Shown piece after piece: positions 19,129 through 26,784 of a DNA stretch of 64,000 nt. The DNA is from Parapedobacter flavus (lineage in GTDB: Bacteria; Bacteroidota; Bacteroidia; Sphingobacteriales; Sphingobacteriaceae). The notes under the pieces were generated by a model that saw only the letters and a list, made by a program, of their open reading frames with translations, searched no databases and was not told the origin of the DNA. Location: positions 161,198 through 225,197 of the forward strand of contig NZ_JAYKZZ010000010.1 of the NCBI RefSeq assembly GCF_035818675.1. Reading direction: 5' to 3'. Each line of letters begins with the position of its first letter. Position 1 is the first letter of the stretch. The position numbers and the translations under genes were made by a program.

Positions 19129-19710
19129 TTAAGTCAACGCCCAAGAACGTTGGTTTTTTTCCATTTCTATACAGCCGTCATACCGGGCGGGTACGGGGTC
19201 GTAGACAAGTGCCAACGTCGCTCCCTGCATTGAGCGACAGTAACATAGTGCAGTGAGCTCCTTGGCTAGAATGATAAATGGTTTACCAAAAAGCCGTTGT
19301 TTGACTTTCCTGATAAACCAGCCACCAAAATTCGCGTCCGACTCAAGTTCAATTAGCGTATTTAGCCTTTCCTTTTCTGCACAGACGGCAAAGGTACGCC
19401 CAAACTTAGCCTTGCAATGCTTATCCAAATCTTCCAACCCCTTTAAAAAAACAGCTTGCTCCCGCTCACTCAAACAGTGCTCAACCAACAAAAAAACCGC
19501 AACCGACACCCCGGCCGATTTCGCACCGGGTGTATCTGTTTCGGGGATAATGGCTTCTGCTAGTTCCTCCATACTCTTCGTAAATAAGGGCAAGTTTGAT
19601 AAATCTGCTTTCGGAGCCGCGTATCGACCGACAAATTTCATGACGGCGACACCGATAATCCCCGTCACAAGTAGCAATAGAACGATTAGCGCTTCCCTAC
19701 GTTTCAACAT
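19129..19710 (-). CDS. Gluconate 2-dehydrogenase subunit 3-like membrane-anchored small subunit
   Basis: A 193-residue protein with an N-terminal membrane anchor or Tat-like signal (MLKRREALIVLLLLVTG) followed by the conserved segment LAEAIIPETDTPGAKSAGV, characteristic of the subunit 3 family that partners GMC dehydrogenases. It probably sits on the outer face of the inner membrane and holds or helps export the FAD subunit encoded at 12315-14078. ATG 19710 is chosen over ATG 19731 because a strong Shine-Dalgarno (AAAGGAGG, 19721-19714) precedes it, one of only two such sites noticed in the window. The partner gene is separated from it by five other genes, which is unusual. Confidence 0.83.
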   Translation of the reverse strand: MLKRREALIVLLLLVTGIIGVAVMKFVGRYAAPKADLSNLPLFTKSMEELAEAIIPETDTPGAKSAGVSVAVFLLVEHCLSEREQAVFLKGLEDLDKHCKAKFGRTFAVCAEKERLNTLIELESDANFGGWFIRKVKQRLFGKPFIILAKELTALCYCRSMQGATLALVYDPVPARYDGCIEMEKNQRSWALT

Positions 19711-19713
19711 ATG

Positions 19714-19721
19714 CCTCCTTT
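19714..19721 (-). promoter_or_regulatory. Shine-Dalgarno site AAAGGAGG
   Basis: Minus-strand AAAGGAGG ends 3 nt before ATG 19710, inside the end of the upstream glycosyltransferase gene. It decides the start of the small dehydrogenase subunit. Such strong sites are rare in this window. Confidence 0.65.
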
Positions 19722-20902
19722 CACTCCACATCTTGCACGTGTTTTTCTTGGTAATGCCGCGTGGCGACAGAGATTTTATTAGCCTTCCGCGCCTTAATAA
19801 GCGATGTCAATTGGTAAAATATAAATAGTGGTATGCCTACCAATGCCCGATAAACCTTACGGTCTGTCTGTGAAACGACCAAGGCGGTAAAAAAACCAGC
19901 AACAAAAATACCCAACGCAATCAACCAAACAACCGCGTGCATCTGATTAATGAAAAGGTTTGCCACCATGAACATGAAGGAAAGAAGAAGGAAAATGAAA
20001 AGTGGCGGCCGGAGCAACGTCAGCCCGAACAACAGCTGGTTTCTACTAAGCGTCCTTATACCACGCCCCACCAGTCCGAACCCGAAAGTGAAGTACTTGA
20101 ACCACGTGTTGATCCAACGGGCCCGTTGATTAACCAATTGTGCGGAATAAGCCGTTTTCTCATCATATACCACCGCTTCATCTGCATAGGCTATTTGCTT
20201 GCCCCGCTTCACGATCTCATACTGCAATACTTTGTCGAAACCGGCACCGACAATATCCAAGTGCGCTAAACAGGCTTCGTACAGATCGACGGTAAATGCC
20301 ATCCCCGAACCCGCCAGCGTAGCCGATGAGCCTGCGTGAAACAGGGCCTTTCCGTCATAGAAGTGATAATAAATATCGCGCGCAGCATCTAACCCGGCAT
20401 AGACCCCATCCATATTCTTTGCCTTACGCACACCCTGCACCGCTTCAAAACCTTGGTCAAAATACCGATCCAGTTCATTCAGATATTCGGGATCTAACAG
20501 ATTATCACTATCAATGATCGTCAACCGATTGTGTTGTCTTTTAAAACGGTTAATGGCATAAAAATGTGACCTCGTATTACTAGCCAATACCTTTTCAGGT
20601 TTCAACAAGATGACGCGTTCATCATCAAAGCACAAATCGGAAGTATCACATTTATCTGCCACAACATAAACCAGATATCGGCTATATCGAATACTTAAGA
20701 TCGATTTTATCACAGCGGGAAGCATGCTCGTCTGTTCGTAAGCCGTTACAATAATCGCATAATCTCCGCTATCACGCCTTGCCGTTGCGCGGTTTCGTTT
20801 CGGGAATAACCAATAAAGGATCAACAGCATAATTGGGCTTACCAGATTGATACCGATAATCAATTGGATAATTACCCATAGTATGTATAAGCCTTGTGTC
20901 AT
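19721..20902 (-). CDS. Membrane glycosyltransferase family 2 (cellulose synthase/NodC-like)
   Basis: A 393-residue processive-type GT2. It has an N-terminal transmembrane pair, then the GT-A domain (IIVTAYEQTSMLPAVIKSI), metal site IDSDN and the QxxRW motif as QRARW. Two or more C-terminal transmembrane helices follow (RPPLFIFLLLSFMFMVANLF). Such enzymes make or extend beta-linked chains at the cytoplasmic face of the inner membrane. ATG 20902 is preferred because it overlaps the upstream stop as ATGA, giving translational coupling; the frame is open further upstream but that would invade the neighbouring gene. The downstream small-subunit gene starts 11 bp after its stop. Confidence 0.86.
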   Translation of the reverse strand: MTQGLYILWVIIQLIIGINLVSPIMLLILYWLFPKRNRATARRDSGDYAIIVTAYEQTSMLPAVIKSILSIRYSRYLVYVVADKCDTSDLCFDDERVILLKPEKVLASNTRSHFYAINRFKRQHNRLTIIDSDNLLDPEYLNELDRYFDQGFEAVQGVRKAKNMDGVYAGLDAARDIYYHFYDGKALFHAGSSATLAGSGMAFTVDLYEACLAHLDIVGAGFDKVLQYEIVKRGKQIAYADEAVVYDEKTAYSAQLVNQRARWINTWFKYFTFGFGLVGRGIRTLSRNQLLFGLTLLRPPLFIFLLLSFMFMVANLFINQMHAVVWLIALGIFVAGFFTALVVSQTDRKVYRALVGIPLFIFYQLTSLIKARKANKISVATRHYQEKHVQDVE

Positions 20903-22098
20903 GATAGGTGATGCTTTGTCTTCAATACCGAATACATCATCTCCACCGACGCAGCCCACGTATGGTGGGCCACAAAAGCAATCCTTTCCTGCTGGATTAC
21001 TTCATTGTCTTCTGTTAGCGCCCGTTCAATCAGTTTAACATATTCGGCGTTTGTCCTGGCCAAATAAGTATGGTCTGCAAACAGCTGCATGGCGTGTGTA
21101 GACAAGGCGACAACAGGTTTCCCCATGGCCAGGTATTCATCTATCTTTCTGGGATAGTTCCCTACCGTCAACGGCGTGAGAAACTGTGGATTAATGCATA
21201 CGTCAAAGAAATGGATGTAGTGAGGTAGCTGTTCCATCGGTTTCATCCCGAGGAACACAACATTATCGAGCAAGTGCAATTCACTTTGCCTAAACGCGCC
21301 GTCTTCCGGACCTACAAGCACCATCGTCCAATCTGGGCGACTCCGTGCGATATGTACCATAGCGTCCAGGTCGAGCCGGCTACGATGAAGCACACCGACG
21401 TACCCGATAAAGGGGCCGCGCAGCCCGGTTAATTCACTCGGCATCTCCTTGGTCTCATCAGTATTGAAAAGCCGCGTATCAAACCCCTGCCCCACAAAAT
21501 GCACATTTGAATTATATTGTTTACAGTAATTTGCCAAATAGCTCGAATTGGAAAAGCACACATCGCTCTTCTTTATCATGATGGGTTCTAAACGCGGGCC
21601 GTGTTTATTCCAGTACGGTGCTCCAACAATAAAATCCCTCGAATAATAAATGGTCAATTCAGGTGCCAGATACTCCTTTAAATAAAAGCATTTCATGATT
21701 TCATTATCGTTAAAAAGCACAAACCCACTGTCAAATCCAACGACCTGAAGATACTTTTTAATTGCTGAGGCAAACCGTTTGTTGTTCACTCTATTGAATA
21801 AATCAAAAACCCGTTCGTTATCCAACCAATTAATTGACTCTACCAGACAATCCGGATAAAGCACCCACAGGTTATCTCCTTCTTGGCGCAAACCATTTTC
21901 CTTCCCGGCAATGACCCGTCGTCTAAAAACCACATCCCTATCGGCTTTCCTTCTGATCGACGTAGCCCGATCTAATGGCGAATTGACGTAAAGCACCTTA
22001 TTCTTCTTGCTGAATTCTACTGCAATATCCTTACAGTTACTTCCCAATTCAGAATCCCATGGCTGCTGCCCAACAATCAGAATATTTTTTCCAGTCAT
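20899..22098 (-). CDS. GT-B glycosyltransferase (GT1/GT4 type), paralogue of 15092-16333
   Basis: A 399-residue GT-B enzyme with the donor-binding half visible as FIGYVGVLHRSRLDLDAMVHIA, MVLVGPEDGAF and KIDEYLAMGKPVVALSTHAM. The first half carries KVLYVNSPLDRATS and WVLYPDCLVESINW, closely matching the gene at 15092. The pair therefore comes from a duplication within this operon and probably acts at successive steps of repeat-unit assembly. The stop overlaps the start of the next gene (ATGA). A 27-codon reading frame lies between this gene and the O-antigen ligase gene upstream. The substrate is unknown. Confidence 0.86.
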   Translation of the reverse strand: MTGKNILIVGQQPWDSELGSNCKDIAVEFSKKNKVLYVNSPLDRATSIRRKADRDVVFRRRVIAGKENGLRQEGDNLWVLYPDCLVESINWLDNERVFDLFNRVNNKRFASAIKKYLQVVGFDSGFVLFNDNEIMKCFYLKEYLAPELTIYYSRDFIVGAPYWNKHGPRLEPIMIKKSDVCFSNSSYLANYCKQYNSNVHFVGQGFDTRLFNTDETKEMPSELTGLRGPFIGYVGVLHRSRLDLDAMVHIARSRPDWTMVLVGPEDGAFRQSELHLLDNVVFLGMKPMEQLPHYIHFFDVCINPQFLTPLTVGNYPRKIDEYLAMGKPVVALSTHAMQLFADHTYLARTNAEYVKLIERALTEDNEVIQQERIAFVAHHTWAASVEMMYSVLKTKHHLS

Positions 22099-22125
22099 CG
22101 ATGTACTCCTACGGAATGTATGGGG

Positions 22126-22209
22126 TTAGTTGACGTCAGATTTTTTCCCTCGAAAAAAACCGACAACAAATAAAATAAGCCCCGGGATAACGAATAACTC
22201 AAATGGCAT
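22126..22209 (-). CDS. Small single-span membrane protein (27 residues)
   Basis: A 27-codon reading frame begins with ATG 22209, 2 nt after the stop of the O-antigen ligase gene, and ends 27 bp before the next glycosyltransferase start. The predicted product has a short acidic start, one hydrophobic span (LFVIPGLILFVVGFF) and a positive tail RGKK followed by SDVN, a classic layout for a single-pass inner-membrane peptide with its C-terminus in the cytoplasm. It fills an otherwise empty gap in a tightly packed operon. It might assist the polymerase or chain-length protein. No homologue is known to me and no Shine-Dalgarno is present, so the call is tentative. Confidence 0.45.
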   Translation of the reverse strand: MPFELFVIPGLILFVVGFFRGKKSDVN

Positions 22210-22211
22210 AA

Positions 22212-23651
22212 TTACGATGATTTTTCATCCCACTTCCGTGCGTTATAAATAACAGCCCACGATATGAAAACCAATATGGACGAAGGTGTTCGATTAATAA
22301 CCTCGTTACCATAACTGGCAACGAAAATCCCTATGGCACCCGAAATCAGTGCAATCAATTTGATACGGAGTATGGGGTCATTGATTCGCCAGATAATCCC
22401 ACAACATTTGCCCATAATATACATGTTCATACCAAACCAGATGATAAGCCCAACGATTCCATACATCGCCCACACCTTAACCCAATAACTATCGGGTTCG
22501 ATCGAGGCCAGGAATGTTCCGCCATTGTATTCTTTCCCATTTCCGCCGATGGTTCCCAACCCCCCGCCAAAGGGATGATATTTCAGGTAATCTGCCAGTT
22601 TCATTTGCGAATTTAAACGCACGATGAACGAAGGGTCATTTTCGGGGTTTACCGCCGACCGCAGCCGACGTATCTGGTAACTACCCTGGCCGATATCCGT
22701 AAACTTAAGAAAGGAAAAAAGCATGCCCAAAGCCAGTATCCCCACAACAAGGACTCGGAAGTTTTTAGTTAGAAACAAACCGACCAATCCACCGGATAAC
22801 ACAAAAAGTGCACCCCTGGTTCCGGAAATCATCATGGCATAAAACAAGAGACAGCCAATTGCCACCAATAATAGCCGTTTCCATAACTTAAAAGGCCCCA
22901 TCGCCAATATTCCCGAAACCAATGCGATATGACTCATGGACGCCCCAAATTGGCCGGCATCCGTATAAAATGAAAAGACGCGAATCACCCCACGAATTAA
23001 GTGGGTGCCCAAATTGTCCAGAAGAAAACGCTCCTCACCGGGAAACAATCCAATGTGAAGCTGTTTGATTCCATTCAACGCACCGATAACCGACCAAGCG
23101 ATTACAATATATAAAAACAAATCGAGATAGCGCTTACGCTGCATCACGGCACATCCCAATGGAACAATCAACAGCATGTTCAATGCCGTCCCACGGATTT
23201 CATTGACCCACCCAACCACACTTGCTCCAGACGGATTCGCAATCTGCAATACACTGATGCCAAACCACATGACAACGAGCTTCACCATGTCGTTGTTGGC
23301 ATCGGCCCAATTGGTCCGGTGCTTATTGAAAAAGGTTACAACGAGTGTCAGTATCAATATGATTTCGAGACCAATACCCCAAGGGATAAAGATCATCGAC
23401 TCCCGCCCGATTATTGGGAGAATGAAACAATAAATTACGCTCCCCATTAAACCAGACACCGGATATTTAACCAGAACGATCAAACAAACCGCTAAAAGGG
23501 CTATAAGCGCCAATGACACCGGGAGTATAATCCCAACGGTTACGGTATAATACCCGATTAAGATAGCCATAACGGTCAAGGCCAAGGCGAACCCTATCCT
23601 CGTCTTCGCATTTTGTCCGATATCGTACAATGCCTGTTTCACTCCGCTCAA
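22212..23651 (-). CDS. O-antigen ligase / polysaccharide polymerase (Wzy/WaaL type)
   Basis: A 479-residue polytopic protein with about 12 hydrophobic segments and one large periplasmic loop, containing VNPENDPSFIVRLNSQ and YHPFGGGLG, that is characteristic of the O-antigen ligase/polymerase family. It also has SGTRGALFVLSGGLVGLFL. It should polymerise flipped repeat units in the periplasm, or ligate them to an acceptor. The neighbouring Wzc-like and TolC-like genes support a polymerase for exported polysaccharide. No ATG is near the start: TTG 23651 or GTG 23642 must be used. The Wzc-like gene ends 22 bp upstream. Confidence 0.84.
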   Translation of the reverse strand: MSGVKQALYDIGQNAKTRIGFALALTVMAILIGYYTVTVGIILPVSLALIALLAVCLIVLVKYPVSGLMGSVIYCFILPIIGRESMIFIPWGIGLEIILILTLVVTFFNKHRTNWADANNDMVKLVVMWFGISVLQIANPSGASVVGWVNEIRGTALNMLLIVPLGCAVMQRKRYLDLFLYIVIAWSVIGALNGIKQLHIGLFPGEERFLLDNLGTHLIRGVIRVFSFYTDAGQFGASMSHIALVSGILAMGPFKLWKRLLLVAIGCLLFYAMMISGTRGALFVLSGGLVGLFLTKNFRVLVVGILALGMLFSFLKFTDIGQGSYQIRRLRSAVNPENDPSFIVRLNSQMKLADYLKYHPFGGGLGTIGGNGKEYNGGTFLASIEPDSYWVKVWAMYGIVGLIIWFGMNMYIMGKCCGIIWRINDPILRIKLIALISGAIGIFVASYGNEVINRTPSSILVFISWAVIYNARKWDEKSS

Positions 23652-23673
23652 CTATTGACGTTAACTAAACTGC

Positions 23674-25821
23674 TTACGCACTCAACTTAACCTTATTGAG
23701 TACCCAACCTAGAAAACCGTTGTGCTTGCCCAGATAATTCATCAACTCTTTACCTTCATTTGATACCTCATCACCCGATTCAAATACACCGATGCTTACG
23801 TCCGTAAACATCAACCATTCCTTCACCTGGTTCAGGTTTTGGCAGCTATCCGTATCGATGATAATGATGTCAAACGCGTCGCGGAGAAGACCGAACCCGG
23901 TCAATAAGTTCTCCATATCCTGCAATTCCATCAATGAGTTTTGATGTGCATTACGGGTCAAGGTCGTAATCAGATCCTCAATCTGAATCTCGCGTTTCAT
24001 TAAAAACTGTTCAAAATGCTGTGCCTCTTGTGCCGTTTTATCAGCGTTGCCAAAAAAATCATATACCTGTTCACCAATCAACAATACTTTTTTGCCGGTA
24101 ACGGCAAACGCATAGGCTAGACTCACCGCTAAAAAAGATTTACCGGCGCCGGGCGACAGGCTCGTAATCCCCAAAACGCGCGACTTGTTAATATTCATCT
24201 CGTTATTCAAATCAAAACGCAAAGACCGAAGTAAATCTTTATACATCACGGCATCAACATCGACATTGTCATCCCACACCGCCCTTATCCCTTTATAGGA
24301 CTTATCCAACGAATTAATGACGCCGATGACCTTTCCATCGGTCAATGCTCCAAGTTGCGCCTTCGTTACCACCCTGCGGTCCAGCAGGAACAACAACGCG
24401 AAAGCCGACATACACAACACCAGCGTTGCAACACCCGAAAACCCGACATATAAAAGGCGTTTGGAGGGCATTTTCATACCAGGCAAACCGGCCTCAACAA
24501 TACTCAGGCGCAAGCCAACATTAGACACAAAACCCGCCTGATTTGTACGGTTTAAGATTTCCATATATTCCTGTGTGGCGATATCCGCTTCACGCTGTAA
24601 ATTCTGCAATCCGGCATCCATCGGGACCATGGCATGGTAGCGACTCCGAACATTTGCTAGCTCTTTCTCAATAGAAGCAATACCGTTCTTGGCCAAAGAC
24701 AATGAGGTTTCGAGTTGAAGTAATTCTGCCTCCAAACTTCTTCTGTTCACCTGGACACCACTGTTGCTGACGGAACCGGGAACGGAACCGGCGATGGCAT
24801 TTCGCCGCCGCTGTAGCGAGTCGACCATTCGCTTATCGACGGGATTAAAATTATTGTCGATATACCTTCTATTCGCCGCTTGTAATTGCCGGTCAATTTC
24901 CAATAGCTCGTTATTCGTATGCGAACTTGTCGGCCGCAAATAATCACTGGTCGGATTGTTCAATTGAGCGTTCAGATCTTTAATGGCACCCTGTAGTGAT
25001 TGAATTTCGGTTAGTCGCTCTGCACGCTGGCTCTCCAATGTCGTAATTTGTTGATACAGCCCTGAAGATTGTGCAGAAGCATCCATAATGCCTTTGCTAA
25101 CGCGATAGTTCTTTAACGACTCATTACGGGCCACCATGACACGTTCTTTCTCGCTCAAGAGAGAATCAAGCAACGTAACCGATTTCGTTTCATTTACCGA
25201 TCGAAAAGTGTGGTAATACTGGATGAACTCAGACGAAAGCGTATTGACTACGAATGCGGAAAGTTCGGGGTTTTCAGAGGCAAATCCGACAGTAATGAAA
25301 TCACTTTCCCCTTTTCGGTTGATCGAAAGCCCCTCCTGTAGATCGGCCCCACCATATCCCATCCATTGAATCACGTCTTTCAACTTGACCCCGGAAACCT
25401 CGTCCTTATCCGTTAAAATAACGTTACCGGATACAAGGCGGTTTTCCAGTTCGGATAGAATCTGCTGGCGAATCGACCGGACCACCCCGTCGATGTTCTC
25501 TGAATACGGCCTAAATGCATTCCCCACATCCTTCAGATCATGGATAGCCAAAGCATGTGAGACCGTACCCAACACCCTTTTCATCGTCATCATGCTCATG
25601 ATGTTGCCATAGGTCTGCCTAACCTGCATATAGTTGGATGTCTGGCTGCCATCTATTTTCGCCAACTCCGTAATCCCTGTAGATATCTGTGTCTCTGAAT
25701 AATAGGAATCCGGCAAATCGTCGGTCAAGAAATAAGTTACACCAACAGCCAACAGCACAATTGCTAATATCAGCCACAACTGTTTTAATAAATACTTAAA
25801 TAAACCAACGAAATCAATCAT
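23674..25821 (-). CDS. Wzc-like polysaccharide chain-length protein with degenerate C-terminal kinase domain
   Basis: A 715-residue co-polymerase. The first transmembrane helix is at about residues 14-30, then the Wzz periplasmic region with long coiled-coil stretches (residues ~200-420), a second transmembrane helix near residue 480 (VGFSGVATLVLCMSAFALLF) and a cytoplasmic P-loop domain. Walker A is intact (SLSPGAGKSF) and Walker B reads FDIIIIDTD. The Walker A' strand is VLLIGEQ, where bacterial tyrosine kinases usually have LLID-x-D, and the C-terminus (VLNKVKLSA) lacks the usual tyrosine cluster. It therefore probably controls chain length without normal autophosphorylation. It lies between the TolC-like gene and the polymerase. 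Confidence 0.88.
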   Translation of the reverse strand: MIDFVGLFKYLLKQLWLILAIVLLAVGVTYFLTDDLPDSYYSETQISTGITELAKIDGSQTSNYMQVRQTYGNIMSMMTMKRVLGTVSHALAIHDLKDVGNAFRPYSENIDGVVRSIRQQILSELENRLVSGNVILTDKDEVSGVKLKDVIQWMGYGGADLQEGLSINRKGESDFITVGFASENPELSAFVVNTLSSEFIQYYHTFRSVNETKSVTLLDSLLSEKERVMVARNESLKNYRVSKGIMDASAQSSGLYQQITTLESQRAERLTEIQSLQGAIKDLNAQLNNPTSDYLRPTSSHTNNELLEIDRQLQAANRRYIDNNFNPVDKRMVDSLQRRRNAIAGSVPGSVSNSGVQVNRRSLEAELLQLETSLSLAKNGIASIEKELANVRSRYHAMVPMDAGLQNLQREADIATQEYMEILNRTNQAGFVSNVGLRLSIVEAGLPGMKMPSKRLLYVGFSGVATLVLCMSAFALLFLLDRRVVTKAQLGALTDGKVIGVINSLDKSYKGIRAVWDDNVDVDAVMYKDLLRSLRFDLNNEMNINKSRVLGITSLSPGAGKSFLAVSLAYAFAVTGKKVLLIGEQVYDFFGNADKTAQEAQHFEQFLMKREIQIEDLITTLTRNAHQNSLMELQDMENLLTGFGLLRDAFDIIIIDTDSCQNLNQVKEWLMFTDVSIGVFESGDEVSNEGKELMNYLGKHNGFLGWVLNKVKLSA

Positions 25822-25843
25822 GGGTGAGTGTGTTTATGAATAA

Positions 25844-26521
25844 TCAATCTGTTATTTCTGCAAGTGGCCCCCCTATGACTGCCTCCAAAGCGTCTTTTGC
25901 GACCAAGAATTCCACTTCCGTTCTGATTAAGCTAGACTTGGCCTCAGCCAAAGCAGATTTTGCGGCATTGTATGTTTCCAAATCAATTTCGCCAAGCTCA
26001 AATTGCTCCTGCATCTGTCCCAATATCATCTGGTTGTCTTGCACCGATTGGGTGTTGATTTCCAGCTGATTATTGAGCATTAAATAGTTGTAATATTGAG
26101 ATTTGACCTCATTTTCCAAATCGACCTCATATTCTCGCAGTTCCAATTCAGATATAAACCGTTGTTGTTTCGCTTGCTTAACCAAGCCGGGGGTCCGCAC
26201 CAACGTAGACAGGTTTAAACTAACACCCAGTTGGAAACCATTAACCAGATACGGATTTATTACGTTTACGGACGGCTTGTTATTGGGACGGTAGAAATAC
26301 GATGCTTGGAACATATCCAGATACGAAGCTTTCGCGGCCGTTACGCTCGCCCGTGCGCTGACTTCCGTGGCTTCGAATATCTTCTTTCGAATATTGTTCT
26401 CCTTTGCCAATTGTATCAGCTTTTCCAGATATTGATAGTCAATCTTATCAATGACCGATTCCTGTGCATGGGCCGGGGTAAGGAGTGTTAATGTAAAAAA
26501 AATAAATATCCAATTCTTCAT
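25844..26521 (-). CDS. Short TolC-family outer-membrane protein
   Basis: A 225-residue secreted protein with a clear SPI signal (KNWIFIFFTLTLLTPAHA then QE). The long alpha-helical segments resemble TolC/OEP repeats (AREYEVDLENEV-type helices, NEVKSQYYNYLMLNNQLEI, ETYNAAKSALAEAKSSLIR). The family usually has two such repeats over 400 or more residues; this protein carries only about one. It is the first gene of the long minus-strand operon and directly precedes the Wzc-like gene. That position is where an outer-membrane exporter such as Wza normally occurs, and no Wza-type gene is seen in the window. ATG 26521 or 26527 are equally possible starts; an upstream extension to 26557 is unlikely. 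Confidence 0.75.
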   Translation of the reverse strand: MKNWIFIFFTLTLLTPAHAQESVIDKIDYQYLEKLIQLAKENNIRKKIFEATEVSARASVTAAKASYLDMFQASYFYRPNNKPSVNVINPYLVNGFQLGVSLNLSTLVRTPGLVKQAKQQRFISELELREYEVDLENEVKSQYYNYLMLNNQLEINTQSVQDNQMILGQMQEQFELGEIDLETYNAAKSALAEAKSSLIRTEVEFLVAKDALEAVIGGPLAEITD

Positions 26522-26577
26522 AACCATTAAACTAGTTTTCAAAGATAAACACTGCATGTTTTTCGTAATAGCGAAGG

Positions 26578-26585
26578 CAAAAGTA
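26578..26585 (-). promoter_or_regulatory. -7 box for the 14-kb polysaccharide operon
   Basis: Minus-strand TACTTTTG matches the TAnnTTTG -7 element exactly. It begins 48 bp from the near edge of operator site 3 and lies 57 bp upstream of the ATG at 26521. The -33 position reads TTA rather than TTG, as expected for an activator-dependent promoter. Confidence 0.6.
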
Positions 26586-26632
26586 TCTCATATTCGAATT
26601 ACTTAATTACTTTTTCGGCTATATAATTAGCG

Positions 26633-26654
26633 ATTGTAGCTTATAAACTACAAA
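26633..26654. promoter_or_regulatory. Palindromic operator site 3
   Basis: On the plus strand the arms are ATTGTAGC and ACTACAAA with spacer TTATAA, two mismatches from the TTTGTAGT-N6-ACTACAAA consensus. It lies between the divergent TolC-like gene (minus) and glycosidase gene (plus). The minus-strand -7 box is 48 bp away, the same spacing as at site 2. On the plus side a TTTTG (26679-26683) also lies 26 bp away, as the -33 does at site 2, but no -7 box follows. Confidence 0.68.
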
Positions 26655-26728
26655 GTCACGGCGATTATTATTACGCCGTTTTGAAGCTCCGAATCAAGAG
26701 GAACCTGTTTTTTTCACTATCGCACAAT

Positions 26729-26749
26729 TAACGAAAATAAATTTCGTTA
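26729..26749. repeat. Perfect 8-bp inverted repeat in the glycosidase leader
   Basis: TAACGAAA-N5-TTTCGTTA with spacer ATAAA, ending 35 bp before ATG 26785. It could be an operator or an mRNA hairpin near the start codon. It is unrelated in sequence to the TTTGTAGT palindromes and was not seen elsewhere in the window. Confidence 0.5.
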
Positions 26750-26784
26750 TTATGAAATACTGAATAATGCTATACGCTTCTAAT

